Below, piece by piece: positions 1-13,169 of a DNA stretch of 64,000 bases. The stretch's first letter is position 1. Every line of letters begins with the position of its first letter. This stretch comes from Spisula solida (Eukaryota > Mollusca > Bivalvia > Venerida > Mactridae). The notes below the pieces were generated by a model. The model worked only from the letters and a program-made list of their open reading frames with translations. It did not search any database and had not been told where the DNA came from. The DNA lies in contig OX365952.1 of assembly GCA_947247005.1 (NCBI GenBank), positions 49,146,722 to 49,210,721 of the forward strand. Direction: 5' to 3'. Both the position numbers and the translations under genes were made by a program.

Positions 1-420
1 GGTAACATGTTATAGACATTAAAGCAGTGGTTAGACCATATTAACAAATGATATATGACTTGATGTCGGTATTTTTGGTACAATGTGGTCGATAAGTATC
101 GACACACTTCAATGAATTGCACTTCAAACTCCCCGTTGTCACCGCAACAAAATTATAAAATAGATTTATGAAGTGAAACCACGTTTTCTTACATAAAACA
201 TTTTTACCGTAATATTTCGTGTTAACACCTTACATGTTTCAGCAATATGTATATTGGATTCACCTTTATTCCTGACTAAGGGATACATGATATTTTCCGC
301 ATAGTGTCTTGGTCTTTGAAAATTCTAATTTCTGAATCTTAAGCCCAGGCTCAAAATGAAAGTCTCTGATTGGCTAGTTTCTGATCAACTGACCAATGAT
401 AATTCTGTATTCTTAGAACC
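1..420. other. Unannotated AT-rich DNA
   Basis: No coding, RNA or repeat feature can be supported here. Confidence 0.6.
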
Positions 421-1012
421 ATCTTACATTAGACTTATCTTACATTAGACTTAGCTTACATTATACTTACCTTACATTATACTTACCTTACATTAGACTT
501 ATCTTACATTAGACTTATCTTGCATTATACTTATCGTACATTATACTTATCTTACATTATACTTACCTTACATTAGACTTATCTTACGTTAGACTTACCT
601 TACATCATACTTACCTTACATTAGACTTATCTTACATTATACTAATCTTACATCAGACTTAGCTTACATTATACTTACCTTACATTATACTTACCTTACA
701 TTATACTTACCTTACATTAGACTTATCTTACGTTAGACTTACCTTACATCATACTTATCTTACATTATACTTAGCTTACATTATACTTACCTTACATTAT
801 ACTTACCTTACATTAGACTTATATTACATTAGGCTTATCTTACATCAGACTTATCTTACATCAGACTTATCTTACATTATACTTACCTTACATTATACTT
901 ACCTTACATTAGACTTATCTTACATCAGACTTAGCTTACATCAGACTTACCTTACATTAGAATTATCTTATATTATACTTATCTTATGTTAGACTTATCT
1001 TACATTAGTCCC
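421..1012. repeat. 16-bp minisatellite, about 37 copies
   Basis: The unit is close to CTTACATTAGACTTAT, with frequent A/C/G changes at the last base and ATTAGA/ATTATA/ATCAGA variants. The copies are in register with few indels and decay at the right edge into cttacctaacc. It is non-coding. Confidence 0.93.
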
Positions 1013-2155
1013 AACTTATCTTACCTAACCTTACCCTTGTTAATCTAAGCCAAGCCCTTCGTCGGATAGATAACCTTTATGTGAGTTTGTCTAATGTACT
1101 TGAACTCGTCACTGACATCGTTCATAGAGTAACACAGTTGAAAGCCGTTGTATACTTTCATCTAAGATATTATTTTAATATGCAAATAACTGTTGAATGT
1201 TTGATGTTGAATATGAGCATGGTATGATGTATATAAATCATCTTATGATGTGTGATTTTTGTCTGTTAAGCCTCGCAATTAATGTATTCCTTTCTCCACT
1301 TGTAGGCAAATGTAATTATGTTACGCAAAAAGTTCGTTTCTCTTGTTGCGTCAATGGTGTATTACCTTCTTTTATTATAATAAAAATTGTATGAGCGATT
1401 TCTAATTTTCTCCGGTTTTTTTCATCGAATTTTGAATTTCGAACGGTGTGAACTATAAATTGTCAACTCATTGGGACGTTTATAAAATATGAACTACTGT
1501 CGAAACAGAAACGTTCTTGATGTGAACATTTCGTTAAATTGTTATTCTGAAATAGTTAGAGAGTGTAAATGTTCGCGTATGTTAAAACTCAGACAATAAT
1601 ACTGTCGTTATTAAAGTTCACGAACACGAATTCTTGCCAACTTAATGATTCTACGAATATAGCGGAAATTAATTCCTTGCGAATAATTATGATTTTACAG
1701 TAAAGTTGATGATAAAACTACAATCAAGGATATTTATTTATTTACTTGTCTGACACGTATTTGTTCAAATCAAACTGTCCAGATTCCTTGATATGTTGTA
1801 CTGGGATAATATACACCTGTCATAATCTGGAATTGTTACAGCGGAAACCATTTACAAATTAAAGCTTTTTTTATCTCAATCCAGTTAATGAGTCAGCGTG
1901 CGCTATCTACAGTGTGGAACCTGAGATATTCTCCATTTTTTGTGGAAAGTCAATAATTATTTCTTATGTATTAGATAGATCACTCAAACATTGGGTTATC
2001 TTACTTAGTAGAGGGTGGAGTCTGAGGTCCATTTGAAGATAACCGAATATTGGTTTGTATCACTCACCGTTCAACCCAGGGGGTGATGGTAGGCGTGGTA
2101 ACAATGCACGTCCAGTGCAGTATTGCAAATAGAGAACTCTGTCCCACTGCATAGT
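1013..2155. other. Unannotated AT-rich DNA
   Basis: A small reading frame at 1197-1394 has a hydrophobic stretch but no recognisable domain and no clear splice donor. Nothing else is supported. Confidence 0.5.
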
Positions 2156-2345
2156 ACTACAGTTATTTCCTCCAATACCCTCTGAAAACCGACGCTCTTA
2201 GAAAACCGGACCATGGAAACCCGATACCAGACCCATGAAACCGGATTCCTTAGACACTGAAAACCCGACATTTTTCAATACTGGACCCTGGAAAACCGAC
2301 ATGATTAGGAGACCGGACCTATGAAACCGGAATTCTTAGAATACC
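2156..2345. repeat. Degenerate GAAAACCGGA-rich repeat
   Basis: About eight imperfect units of roughly 22-24 bp are built on 'gaaaaccggac' and 'gaaaccggaattcttaga'. An inverted fragment with the same words lies at 4770-4825, so this is a dispersed or decayed satellite rather than chance. Confidence 0.6.
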
Positions 2346-3149
2346 AAGCGATTTACTGAATATGGTGCAACCAAAACAAATATATAAATCAAGGTCTCAC
2401 CTAGCCGTACAGTGTGTTATATAAACAGCGTGTCTGCACACTGGCCTACATTATTCATAATATGTTGCAGATAAACATTTATTCAAAATATGGAAGAAAA
2501 ATGTGCGAAACATTCCCTCTTCATCCATAACCTGACCCATGTACAGTAAATGTGTATAGCTGAACCAGATTGTAGCTCGCGTAACATAAGCCTGCCTTTT
2601 ATACGGATGTCTACAAAATATGATAAATTTTGTTATAGCAGTGACAGGTATATTTTTACACAAGGCGATGTCGAGTTGTATGGGAGGGGAGAGACAGCAA
2701 TATAACAAATTGTGATATGTAGCTACTTTGAAGTATGATCTGTTTTAGCTGATAGACTAGATTGCTAAAGTTTACATAATCGCACTCTAGAAAGTGTACA
2801 ATACATTCAGAACCTAACAAATACTGCGCTAAGTCAGATCATAACAAATACTGCGCTAAGTCAGAACATAACAAATACAGCGCGGTGGCATCGCTACAGA
2901 CCGGTCAAAATGTATTCGACATAGACCTGTTAGTCGAATTTAAAACAACCCAAACGCCGTATATTGTACTGATAATAAATCTCACGTCGATGATATAATC
3001 ATGTTTATCTTGAGTATGGGATAATTCATGACCACATAAACTATTTTGTGCAGCCGCTAAAAAAAGCGAATTTGTGGCCCAACATATTGTTAGCACTTTA
3101 ATAATAACACTGATTGGCGGCACCGACTGATGGCATTCAATTATTACCT
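2346..3149. other. Unannotated DNA with a short 28-bp repeat
   Basis: Contains about 2.6 copies of a 28-bp unit (aacaaatactgcgctaagtc) at 2811-2884. The minus-strand reading frames here show no recognisable protein. Confidence 0.5.
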
Positions 3150-4175
3150 TAGTTTGTGGGATGGGTAGTTAGCTCTAAGGTATTACCCTGTTTTGTGGCA
3201 CGGGTTGTTATCACTTAAATATTTCCCTGACTCGAGGCCCGTAATGCTGGTTCTAAAATATTACCCTGTTTTGAGGCATGAATCGGTAGCTCTAAAATAT
3301 TAATACCCTGTTTTGGGAAATGTATTGCTAGTTCCAAGATATTGCCATGTTTTGATGCATGAATTGGTAGCTCTAATATATTGCCATGTTTTATGCATGA
3401 ATTGGTAGCTCTAATATATTGCCATGTTTTATGCATGAATTGGTAGCTCTAATATATTGCCATGTTTTGATGCATGAATTGGTAGCTCTAATATATTGCC
3501 ATGTTTTATGCATGAATTGGTAGCTCTAATATATTGCCATGTTTTATGCATGAATTGGTAGCTCTAATATATTGCCATGTTTTATGCATGAATTGGTAGC
3601 TCTAATATATTGCCATGTTTTATGCATGAATTGGTAGCTCTAATATATTGCCATGTTTTATGCATGAATTGGTAGCTCTAATATATTGCCATGTTTTGAT
3701 GCATGAATTGGTAGCTCTAATATATTGCCATGTTTTATGCATGAATTGGTAGCTCTAATATATTGCCATGTTTTATGCATGAATTGGTAGCTCTAATATA
3801 TTGACATGTTTTGATGCATGAATTGGTAGCTCTAATATATTGCCATGTTTTGATGCATGAATTGGTAGCTCTAATATATTGCCATGTTTTGATGCATGAA
3901 TTGGTAGCTCTAATATATTGCCATGTTTTGATGCATGAATTGGTAGCTCTAATATATTGACATGTTTTGATACATGAATTGGTAGCTCTAATATATTGCC
4001 ATGTTTTGATGCATGAATTGGTAGCTTTTATATATTGCCATGTTTTGATGCATGAATTGGTAGCTTTAAGATATTGCCCTGTTTTGGGGCATGGATTGAT
4101 AGCTCTAAGTATTTATCTGTTTTGGAACATAGATTGTTAGCACTTTTTGATGCACGGATTGTTAACACCGTGGTT
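3150..4175. repeat. 38/39-bp minisatellite, about 26 copies
   Basis: The core unit contains 'ttggtagctctaatatattg' followed by 'ccatgttttatgcatgaa'. A one-base length polymorphism (ttatgcat versus ttgatgcat) alternates between copies. Units at 3380-4075 are nearly identical, while those at both ends are progressively diverged, the pattern expected if new copies arise in the array centre. Confidence 0.93.
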
Positions 4176-4455
4176 AGGCGTTGATTTATGGCACATGTAT
4201 TGAAACAGATATTTGACAGTCGAACGACGCAATAAATTATAGCCAATAGGTTATTGATAAATAGACTTAAGCACAATAACAAAGCGTCGATGTATTTAAA
4301 TCTAATTTGGTATAAATAATTGAACCAGTTCAATGTCATGTGTCTTACCGTTATGCTGCATTTATTGTCACGATTCCAAACCTTGATCGTCCCGTGATAG
4401 ATTCTGCTGATTGTTGCATTGAGTGTGTGTACATATTAGGTTACACCTTTGTACT

Positions 4456-4720
4456 TTGCCTCGATAGCCTAGTGGTTGAGGGAGGTCCAGTGTTCGATCC
4501 CTGGCCGCGTCAAACCAAAGACGAATTAAAAATGGTACCAGTAATTCCCTTGCTACACGCTCAGCAAAAAAGGGGAAACTGGCCTCTCTTCTCTCATACT
4601 CTCGTGGCGATGGATAACATCAGGAATGAGGTGTCGAGAGGGATTAATATAAGTTGAACAAACATGTTTCACAATCGACCTAAAATAGATTTGTATAAAC
4701 TGAACTAAACTAAAAACTGA
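4456..4720 (+). mobile_element. tRNA-derived SINE (copy 1)
   Basis: The head reads GCCTCGATAGCCTAGTGGTT (A box) and, about 20 bp on, GTGTTCGATCCC (B box), the internal RNA polymerase III promoter of tRNA-derived SINEs. The following ggccgcgtcaaacc...aaatggtaccagtaattccc and ttgcta are shared with the minus-strand copy at 39.3 kb. The 3' limit is uncertain and lies near aaactgaactaaactaaaaa. There is no tRNA cloverleaf, so this is not a tRNA gene. Confidence 0.8.
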
Positions 4721-4769
4721 GCATTAACATTACATACTCACTGTTATAAAAACACGCACTATACCGACT

Positions 4770-4825
4770 CGAAGAAATTCGGTTTTCCGGGATCCGGTAT
4801 TCTAAGAATTTCGGTTTTCAGAAGT
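4770..4825 (-). repeat. Inverted fragment of the GAAAACCGGA repeat
   Basis: The reverse complement gives ctgaaaaccgaaattcttag followed by aataccggatcc, matching words in 2300-2345. Confidence 0.5.
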
Positions 4826-4904
4826 TTTTTACTGTTGTTTAAATATGAACATACAAGACTGGACTTTACATAAATACGTTGTTGTGCCACATCGAGCTCA
4901 CGCC

Positions 4905-5937
4905 GAACATGACTTACATAAGCTCTATTTGTAGGGTGAAAAGGCACTAAGGTCACTTGTGTGCTATCAGACGTAAGCTCTATTTGTAGGGTGAAAAATG
5001 CACTAAGAGCACTTGTGTGCTATCAGACGTAAGCTCTATTTGTAGGGTGAAAAATGCACTAAGAGCACATGTGTGCTATCAGACGTAAGCTCTATTTGTA
5101 GGGTGAAAAGGCACTAAGAGCACTTGTGTGCTATCAGACGTAAGCTCTATTTGTAGGGTGAAAAATGCACTAAGAGCACTTGTGTGCTATCAGACGTAAG
5201 CTCTATTTGTAGGGTGAAAAATGCACTAAGAGCACATGTGTGCTATCAGACGTAAGCTCTATTCGTAGGGTGAAAAATGCACTAAGAGCACATGTGTGCT
5301 ATCAGACGTAAGCTCTATTTGTAGGGTGAAAAGGCACTAAGAGCACTTGTGTGCTATCAGACGTAAGCTCTATTTGTAGGGTGAAAAATGCACTAAGAGC
5401 ACTTGTGTGCTATCAGACGTAAGCTCTATTTGTAGGGTGAAAAATGCACTAAGAGCACATGTGTGCTATCAGACGTAAGCTCTATTTGTAGGGTGAAAAA
5501 TGCACTAAGAGCACATGTGTGCTATCAGACGTAAGCTCTATTTGTAGGGTGAAAAATGCACTAAGAGCACATGTGTGCTATCAGACGTAAGCTCTATTTG
5601 TAGGGTGAAAAAGGCACTAAGAGCACTTGTGTACTATCAGACATAAGCTCTATTTGTAGGGTGAAAAATGCACTAAGAGCACATGTGTGCTATCAGACGT
5701 AAGCTCTATTTGTAGGGTGAAAAGGCACTAAGAGCACTTATGTGCTATCAGACGTAAGCTCTATTTGTAGGGTGAAAAAGGCACTAAGAGCACTTGTGTG
5801 CTATCAGGCGTAAGCTCTATTTGTAGGGTGAAAAGGCACTAAGAGCACTTGTGTGCTATCAGACGTAAGCTCTATTTGTAGGGTGAAAAATGCACTAAGA
5901 GCACATGTGTGCTATCAGACGTAAGCTCTATTTGGCG
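4905..5937. repeat. 54-56-bp minisatellite, about 18 copies
   Basis: The unit joins 'gacgtaagctctatttgtag', 'ggtgaaaaatgcactaagag' and 'cacatgtgtgctatca'. Units come in three kinds: aaaaggcac with cacttg, aaaaatgcac with cacttg, and aaaaatgcac with cacatg. These recur in that order, giving a higher-order period near 165 bp. The AGCACATGTGTGCT segment is nearly self-complementary. The array ends abruptly at tttggcgcc. Confidence 0.94.
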
Positions 5938-8900
5938 CCACAATACAAAATTACATGCTAATGATTTTATTTTGTATTTGTACATGAAATAAATACTTTG
6001 TTACAAAATGCGATAAGATGACACACAATGTCTTAAATAGTAATAAAATTAGACAAATAATATATCGGACGCCAATAATTGCGCGTTTTTGAATACTCTT
6101 AGAATCCCCTCAGTGTATATTACATACACGTATTTAAGTCTTGTATATTACTAGATAGAACGAGAATTCCGTTCGTTGACTCCTTGAAGTGTCTCATGTT
6201 AATTTCTCTATTTTCATTAAATATCGCTGTAATAATTTACAAGTGTTGATAAATAACATAGTTTGACTTCATAATCTACTTGTAGGGAATAAGACAGGCT
6301 TACTTGGCCTACAAAACACCCATACACAATATACACAGTGTAACATAGATTAACATAATGTGATAAAAGTATTTTCAAGTTTTATGGAAAAAATAATGTA
6401 AGGCAGTCGCATGTCGACCATATTAACACATTTATCATCCGCAATACCAACTATGATCGCTTCTATATTATAATATTATCATATTTTGTCAATGTAGATG
6501 TTTTGCGCTTTTAGCGTTTATGATAATTTTATTTATAAAAAAGATATATACATCTACGAGTGTTTATGGATGTTCACGGTTCATATTATAACATTACTGA
6601 TAGCTGTCAGTCCGTGTGTTAACAGCGATAAATCCAGACATAGTTCTCACATACTCAAGTATTTCATTCTTTTTATATTGAAAGCATTTTAATGACTTCA
6701 AAAAGAGAGTCATTATTTTTGTTATTTTGTCGATTCTCTTCGCGTACTCGACAGTGTACTTCAAGCGTACGTTATAATAATGAACAACGTAGAGGAATCT
6801 TCATAGGGCATCGGCATTTGTTAACTGGTCACAAATTATCAACAAATTGTGAGTCTGTCGGCGAGCCCACTTGAGATCAAAGTATCGTCGGCATAGTCTC
6901 ACTTTATAGACGACTATTGGGTTTCTATATGTCTTCATTAAAATGCAAATTAAGCAAGCTTTACTTTAATTTTGGTTTAAAATCTAAACGACAGAAGATA
7001 TTTATTCCGAATACTGGAGATGATTCAAACGTCGTTCGGTAAATATAGTGTGAGGTCGTGACCCCGGGTAGACTTCAGTTTATGGAATTCGTTGCTAACG
7101 TATGTTTAACGTCAGTAATCTCGCGTATAACGTGTCAGATTTATCACTTGTGAAATTCCTGTTGTGTTCTTTGTAGTTATTTCATCTATTTTACAATTTT
7201 CTCAATTTTAACCACACTAAACCATAAATTTCATCTGGCCACGTGTCTCTCATAGATCTACATATAACAGCGACACGATATGGCCAACGTTCAAGATAAT
7301 CACCAAAGAAACAGAAACTTTGAAGATTTTATTCTTCCTGAATTCCACTTGGTATTCAATTAACTAGTGTTGTCTTTAAACTTCGATGAAATATATTTGA
7401 TCAATTCATTTGCGTTTCCGTTTGATCACCGATGGTTTGAAACTTTATTTATTTAGGCTTTCTGTTTAAGCCCCATGTAAACTACCAGGGTAAACTATAC
7501 TCACACATGACCAAGCAGTCCTTAAATCACTCGTACATGATTAGCGATAGGCGATGGACCTTCTCCTCGGCCATTTGTTGACTTCTTCGCTAGATTACCT
7601 ACCCACAACCGTCCGTTCCCGAAGCGTACGCCGTACTAAGTAAACCACCAGGGGGTGCTTTTGAATTTTGAAAACACGTGGCTACAATATACCGAGTATT
7701 TATAGGTATATCCAAGCACACCCACCTTGCTCAGAAACTGTACACCTTACTAATGAGAGTAACAGAATGCCAGTGCATTGCAAATCATAATGGGCCTAAA
7801 GGTAAAGAACCACCATTTGGCCCGCGTAGGCATTTGGTAGTCCTTCAAAAAACTTTGGCTTGCCTGTAAATGGGGATATTTCTTGACAAGTGTGCACTGG
7901 AGTGATGAAATTGAGTTTAAATGCATTGTAAATATGCATGTTGTGTAGTGAAACTGGAAAATCGGGAATATTTTGGTATTCTTACATTGATACCAAAGTG
8001 AAAGTAGAATAGGGTAAAACCCGGATTGAATCAGTCCGGACATGTGTAAAAATAGGTAGACCATGTTTGATGGACAAAATATTTCTTAGAAGATATATGA
8101 CCCCCCTTTTTATTGTATTATTTTGAAGCTCAAATGTATTTCTTTACAATGATATATGTCTTCCTGCTGGTCATAGACTAAAAGATGTAAAAAGTTGGGG
8201 CCTACCATTGTAACTTTACATTGAACTAAAGAGCAAATTTATTTGGTGATTTTTAACCTATTTCTACTAAAAAGATTTGGACAATCGTTTTTCAAATTCC
8301 ACACAAAAAATATTTTCGTTTTCGGACAGCAAAATCACAGTGTCTGAGGACTTGACTAATAATAATGCATGAGGATGACAGAAAACATAGATCTGGGCTG
8401 GTATTTACAAAGCATATTAAGAGAAAACTTAAATATTTTGACTTCTGTCAAAAAGAAGCTGCACATATTGCCCAAGAAACGAAGAATAATCCATGTTTTC
8501 TTAGTGATTAGTTTAGCTCTTTATATAATACTTCTAAAATACGTAAACAATTGGAAATCTTGGTTTACCTGTTTAGCTGATACGCTTAAGGAAATTTAGA
8601 TTCTAATAAAGTTCTATTCTAAGTTTTCCCTTAAGGCGTTTTGTGACTACCACCCCTGCACTATTCCTAAAAGAGAATATTACAAAAATCTGGCTTAGCG
8701 GTTATATATATGTAACAGCCCGGGTATATAGCGGGGTATACGGGTATTCGGTCTATCATGATAAGTAGCTCGATCACATAGTTTCTGCACATTGTGTGAT
8801 GGTAGCATAACTTCACAGTTACTTGATCATGTTCCATTCCCACTGTACAAGATTACATTATCACAAAGACTACATAATAGAAATTTAATAGACAAAAATG

Positions 8901-9871
8901 CGCGTGTGTAATATTATAATGTTCAACTATACACATGCCATTATGTAAAATAATACAGTAAAAATAACGCTGCATACGTTGATACATTTTTTTTCAGAGC
9001 TGTCGTTTGCAAGTTTTCATTTTTGTAATACCAACCGTACGTTATGATATATAAGCTTGGACAGTTTTAAAAACCACACAATGTGTGATAGAATAGGGGT
9101 ATTAATATGCACAGATACGTTTATAGTATATCCTACAAGCATAGAATGTCATGTCTTCTTCTGGCTCTACCACAACCTCATCACAGCCATATACTGTCCG
9201 GTTAGGATATTGTGAGAGTGACGTAGTATTTTATGTGTACACAAAATATTACAACCATTGTCCGAACAGGTAAAGCGAGTAAAGTATTTTAATTTAGCAT
9301 TGGAATTGTAGAAGTCCAGATAAGTCTTTATAGTTGGTTTTACACCCTGATGAACTCGATAACAGTTTTTTACTACGTGGATACCATCGGTGCAGATGCT
9401 TCATGTCCATTTACCCAAGTCAACTTCCGGTAATCGCAATAAGGCATAAACGTTGAATTTTAAAATCTTGCAAAAAGTCAAACAGTGATCGGAAATCCCA
9501 GATGTTTTTACTCTCAATAAGTCATACAAGTTGAATTGTATTGTATCCCAATAAGTCATATAGTGACGGTTATGTTCAGTAAAAGATGAACCAACTTATC
9601 TGTGACAATCACATTAACAAATCCAGCTATAATAGAGATGTAACTATCTAGACTTATACCAACGATTAACATATTTTCTATATTATCATGTTTGCTTTAT
9701 TGTGGAACTTAATATGCTAGTCTACCTGGTTCATAAACTTTATACATTATCGTCACAGAAAAAATACATTCGATACAAACTGGACATTTACCCAACTCTC
9801 TTAAATATCATATAGTTAACAAACCGGGTATGTATCGTTTATCAGGTGACGAAGACGGTAATGCTTTAGAT
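5938..9871. other. Unannotated AT-rich DNA
   Basis: About 3.9 kb of mostly unique sequence. Reading frames at 6498-6692 and 8369-8599 have hydrophobic stretches but no recognised family. A CTCF-like motif lies at 7645. No transposon or RNA gene is visible. Confidence 0.5.
7645..7659 (+). promoter_or_regulatory. CTCF-like motif
   Basis: CCACCAGGGGGTGCT differs at one base from the classic CTCF core CCACCAGGGGGCGCT. This is a motif match only; binding is not shown. Confidence 0.35.
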
Positions 9872-10128
9872 ATATCGCTTGCTTAGAATGAGGAGGTCGT
9901 AAGTTCAAAACACGCTATGTTGAGAAAACAAGAAAGAACTGCCTGATAACTACTCTTCACTTATGTACAAACAAGCGTTTTCAACCTCAGTTTGGTCAAC
10001 ATGACCTGTTCCGATTTTCATGAAAATATGCTCATAAGGCGCGCCTTTTGGTGCAGATTTCAAATATGTATGAGTCTTATAAGGTCGCAAGTAGCACTTA
10101 CGTCCTTCTCATTATAAGCCAGTGATAT
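9872..10128 (+). mobile_element. MITE family 1, copy A (257 bp)
   Basis: It starts atatcgcttgcttagaatga and ends with the inverted counterpart ttctcattataagccagtgatat. The inner part (gttgagaaaacaagaaagaa ... ttcatgaaaatatgctcata) is shared with copies at 10.8, 27.5 and 28.2 kb. It has no coding capacity, so it is a non-autonomous inverted-repeat element. Target-site duplications are not clear. Confidence 0.8.
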
Positions 10129-10774
10129 GGCCGTACACAATACAAGTCTATTATATACGTCGACTTCTGTCTCAATTCTAGATCTCCACCATTCTTTATA
10201 TCAAGAAGGTTTTTTTATCATTCATTATATTTATATTTATTGTCATAAGCATTATAATTGTATGGAAACTTCTTTTATGTTGGCTATGAAACGAGTTCTA
10301 CAACCTATTTGAATCAAGCACGCGTTTAAAATTATGTCCGCTATTTGAATTTACCATTGTCCTTTCTGTGTCAATTGTACTGCGCTTCAACAATTTTAAG
10401 CATCAGGTCTTCTCGCAAGAAAGTGGCATTACATCGAATGTGCTACTCATCCTTGATTTAATCAAACACACGACATTTAACTGCAACATACATGATACAG
10501 AACAGTTACATAATACAGGCAAACAACATTAATACCATAATGTGACATAACACCATACATGGTCTAACAATACAAACAACATATAATGTCGGCATGCGTA
10601 CAGGTTATCTTTCTACATGAACATTACACAACTAATGCCATATATAGAATCATTCATGATATGGAAATGTCAAATTCTGCACAAATATAAACAATCCCAA
10701 TTGTTTCCTGTTTGATATTTCCTGTGATGGAGATACGTACAATTTTGGCTCCAGTCACTAGTCTAGTATGTTGC
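10129..10774. other. Unannotated spacer between two MITE copies
   Basis: AT-rich and unique by eye; no feature is supported. Confidence 0.5.
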
Positions 10775-10978
10775 ATATCGCTGGCTTAGAATTAGACGGT
10801 CGTAAGTACAAAATCAATATGTTGAGAAAACATGAACAAACTTTCTGAAAACTACTCTTTACTTATGGAAAAACAAGCTTTTTAAACTTCAGTTTGGCCA
10901 ACGTGGTCCCTTCCGATGTTCATGAAAATAGGCTCATATCAAGCGCCTTACAACCTTCTAATTCTAAGCCAGCGATAT
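10775..10978 (+). mobile_element. MITE family 1, copy B (204 bp)
   Basis: Ends atatcgctggcttagaatta and ttctaattctaagccagcgatat are near-perfect inverted repeats of over 20 bp. The interior matches copy A but lacks about 50 bp near the 3' end, including the cagatttcaaatatgtat segment. It has the best-preserved terminal repeats of the four copies. Confidence 0.85.
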
Positions 10979-12484
10979 GGACCAAACAATGAACACATTC
11001 CTTTACAGTCTATATAAATATCATACCGTCCATACTCAATATGATATCATCGTACGCTGACACCATTGCTTGTCGTCTCCGTGTCATACTGCACTGAAGT
11101 AGAACTAAGTATGTAATTATGTGAACCTAATTAGGGTAATTAAAGGTTTTTCATTAATTGGTTTAGAATTTTGTCAGGTATTTATCATATGATCAAGTGT
11201 TAACATTGTGTCTTGTAGTGCCGCGTGACCTTCCGGTAAAACAAACACTCTTACATACTCTATACAATACCTTACATACAGACCTTCACTTATCTCGTGG
11301 TATTCGAGTGTTCCATGACGTGGTGGGAGTTTCGGTACGGTTGACAATGACACCATTATAATACAATACTACGGCACAGCCTAACCTATGCTAGTGGTCG
11401 CCTAAATGCATCATAAACATTTTTTAACGTGGGTTTTGTCGTATTTTAAAATTGCAATTTAATCTTATAGCATTGCCTATAGAGGGACACGTGATCTGTT
11501 TTCAATGGTTTACGCTTTCAAAAAAAAAGGAAAAAAGAAGCATTTTGTTAGAATGTCGTGATAGACATTTCTGGTTTATCATCTAATGAAAAAAACTGCA
11601 GAAACTGCAGAAAAAATTTAGTGTTCATTATCCGAAATAAGCGATTTGATACCCAATGTCCCTTTATATAAAGTAACCTGACATTTGCTTTAAAACCACA
11701 TTTGACGTGTCATTGTACGGCAGTGTTAGCTGTATGTTTATTGTTCGTGCTTGGTATAATTTAACCGTACTTAACAAACCAGAGTGATTAAGCTGATTTA
11801 GTTGGTACTGTATATCTCTAACGTAAGTCAACATTTCGTTCAACTACAAGCTTGTTTACTTTAGAAAATTTTCAAAATTGAAACAAATAAATAGTCTGAG
11901 AATGAGTTTATAACAAGAACTGCTCATCTTAAACAAGTTAACATTGTATTAAATTGAATTCCCTATCTTGTATTAACAACTGAAATTAACAAAATGTCAT
12001 CTTTTGAGACCTTGTCTGTTTGGTTCTATGAGTCATACCGTTATCTTCTTCAGAACAATTAAAAAGTTTAATTGGTGAGTGAGGAAATATGAGGACATAT
12101 ATTAGGTAGTGCTTGTTGGAATATACGATCTTATATATTCTGATAGTATAGCTCGGAGAATTTGACGTGATCCTGATCTTTATGCAAGAATATATTAAAA
12201 GGTTCTTGCGGTGAATATATAAATTTCCGCGAGCAAATCAGTCCTTTAGATTTACGTTGGTACTACCCCTCGAGCGTCTTCGTGATACTTTCCGCTTATG
12301 AAAACATACAATCGGGATAATAATTGTAGACAATAATATCAGCTGTTAAATTATGCTAATAGAAGGTCGAGAGTCGTGTCAAATTCTCTGGACTATACTG
12401 CTGTGAATCTGACAGATTGTATTCTTGTTTAGAGGTCAATACCTTCCCCTCTAGTGCTTTACTTTAGGGTCTTTCGGTACACGC
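10979..12484. other. Unannotated AT-rich DNA
   Basis: No feature is supported in about 1.5 kb. Confidence 0.5.
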
Positions 12485-13169
12485 TGTAATAACATCACCA
12501 CTACTCTGACCCTTGTAATAACATCCCCACTACTCTGATCCTTGTAATAACATCACCACTACTCTGACCCTTGTAATAACATCCCCACTACTCTGATCCT
12601 TGTAATAACATCCCCACTACTCTGATCCTTGTAATAACATCACAACTACTCTGATCCTTGTTATAACATCACCACTACTCTGATCCTTGTTATAACATCC
12701 CCACTACTCTGATCCTTGTAATAACATCACAACTACTCTGATCCTTGTTATAACATCCCCACTACTCTGATCCTTGTAATAACATCACCACTACTCTGAT
12801 TCTTGTTATAACATCATCACTACTCTGACCCTTGTAATAACATCACCACTACTCTGATCCTTGTAATAACATCACCACTACTCTGACCCTTGTAATAACA
12901 TCCCCACTACTCTGATCCTTGTTATAACATCACCACTACTCTGATCCTTGTAATAACATCCCCACTACTCTGATCCTTGTAATAACATCCCCACTACTCT
13001 GATCCTTGTTATAACATCACCACTACTCTGATCATTGTAATAACATCCCCACTACTCTGATCCTTGTAATAACATCACCACTCCTCCGACCCTTGTAATA
13101 ACATCCCCACTACTCTGATCCTTGTTATAACATCCCCACTCGAACCCTTGCAGTAACACACCCATTCGG
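12485..13169. repeat. 29-bp minisatellite, about 23 copies
   Basis: The unit is 'cttgtaataacatcaccact' followed by 'actctgatc'. Alternating variants (catcacc/catcccc/catcaca, gtaat/gttat, gaccc/gatcc) recur in blocks. The last copies diverge into caaggg-like words. Confidence 0.93.

Noticed and set aside
4456..4530. True tRNA gene at the A/B-box sequence
   Set aside because: No cloverleaf can be folded with an acceptor stem. The sequence continues into a SINE body shared with another copy.
6564..6640. Signal-peptide-like stretch MFTVHIITLLIAVSPCVNS as the missing FGF exon
   Set aside because: It has the right hydrophobic pattern but no convincing phase-0 GT donor follows, and it lies 12 kb from exon A. 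It is kept only as a weak idea.
8369..8599. 76-residue frame with one hydrophobic segment
   Set aside because: No recognisable family and no neighbouring exon. AT-rich DNA readily gives hydrophobic frames.
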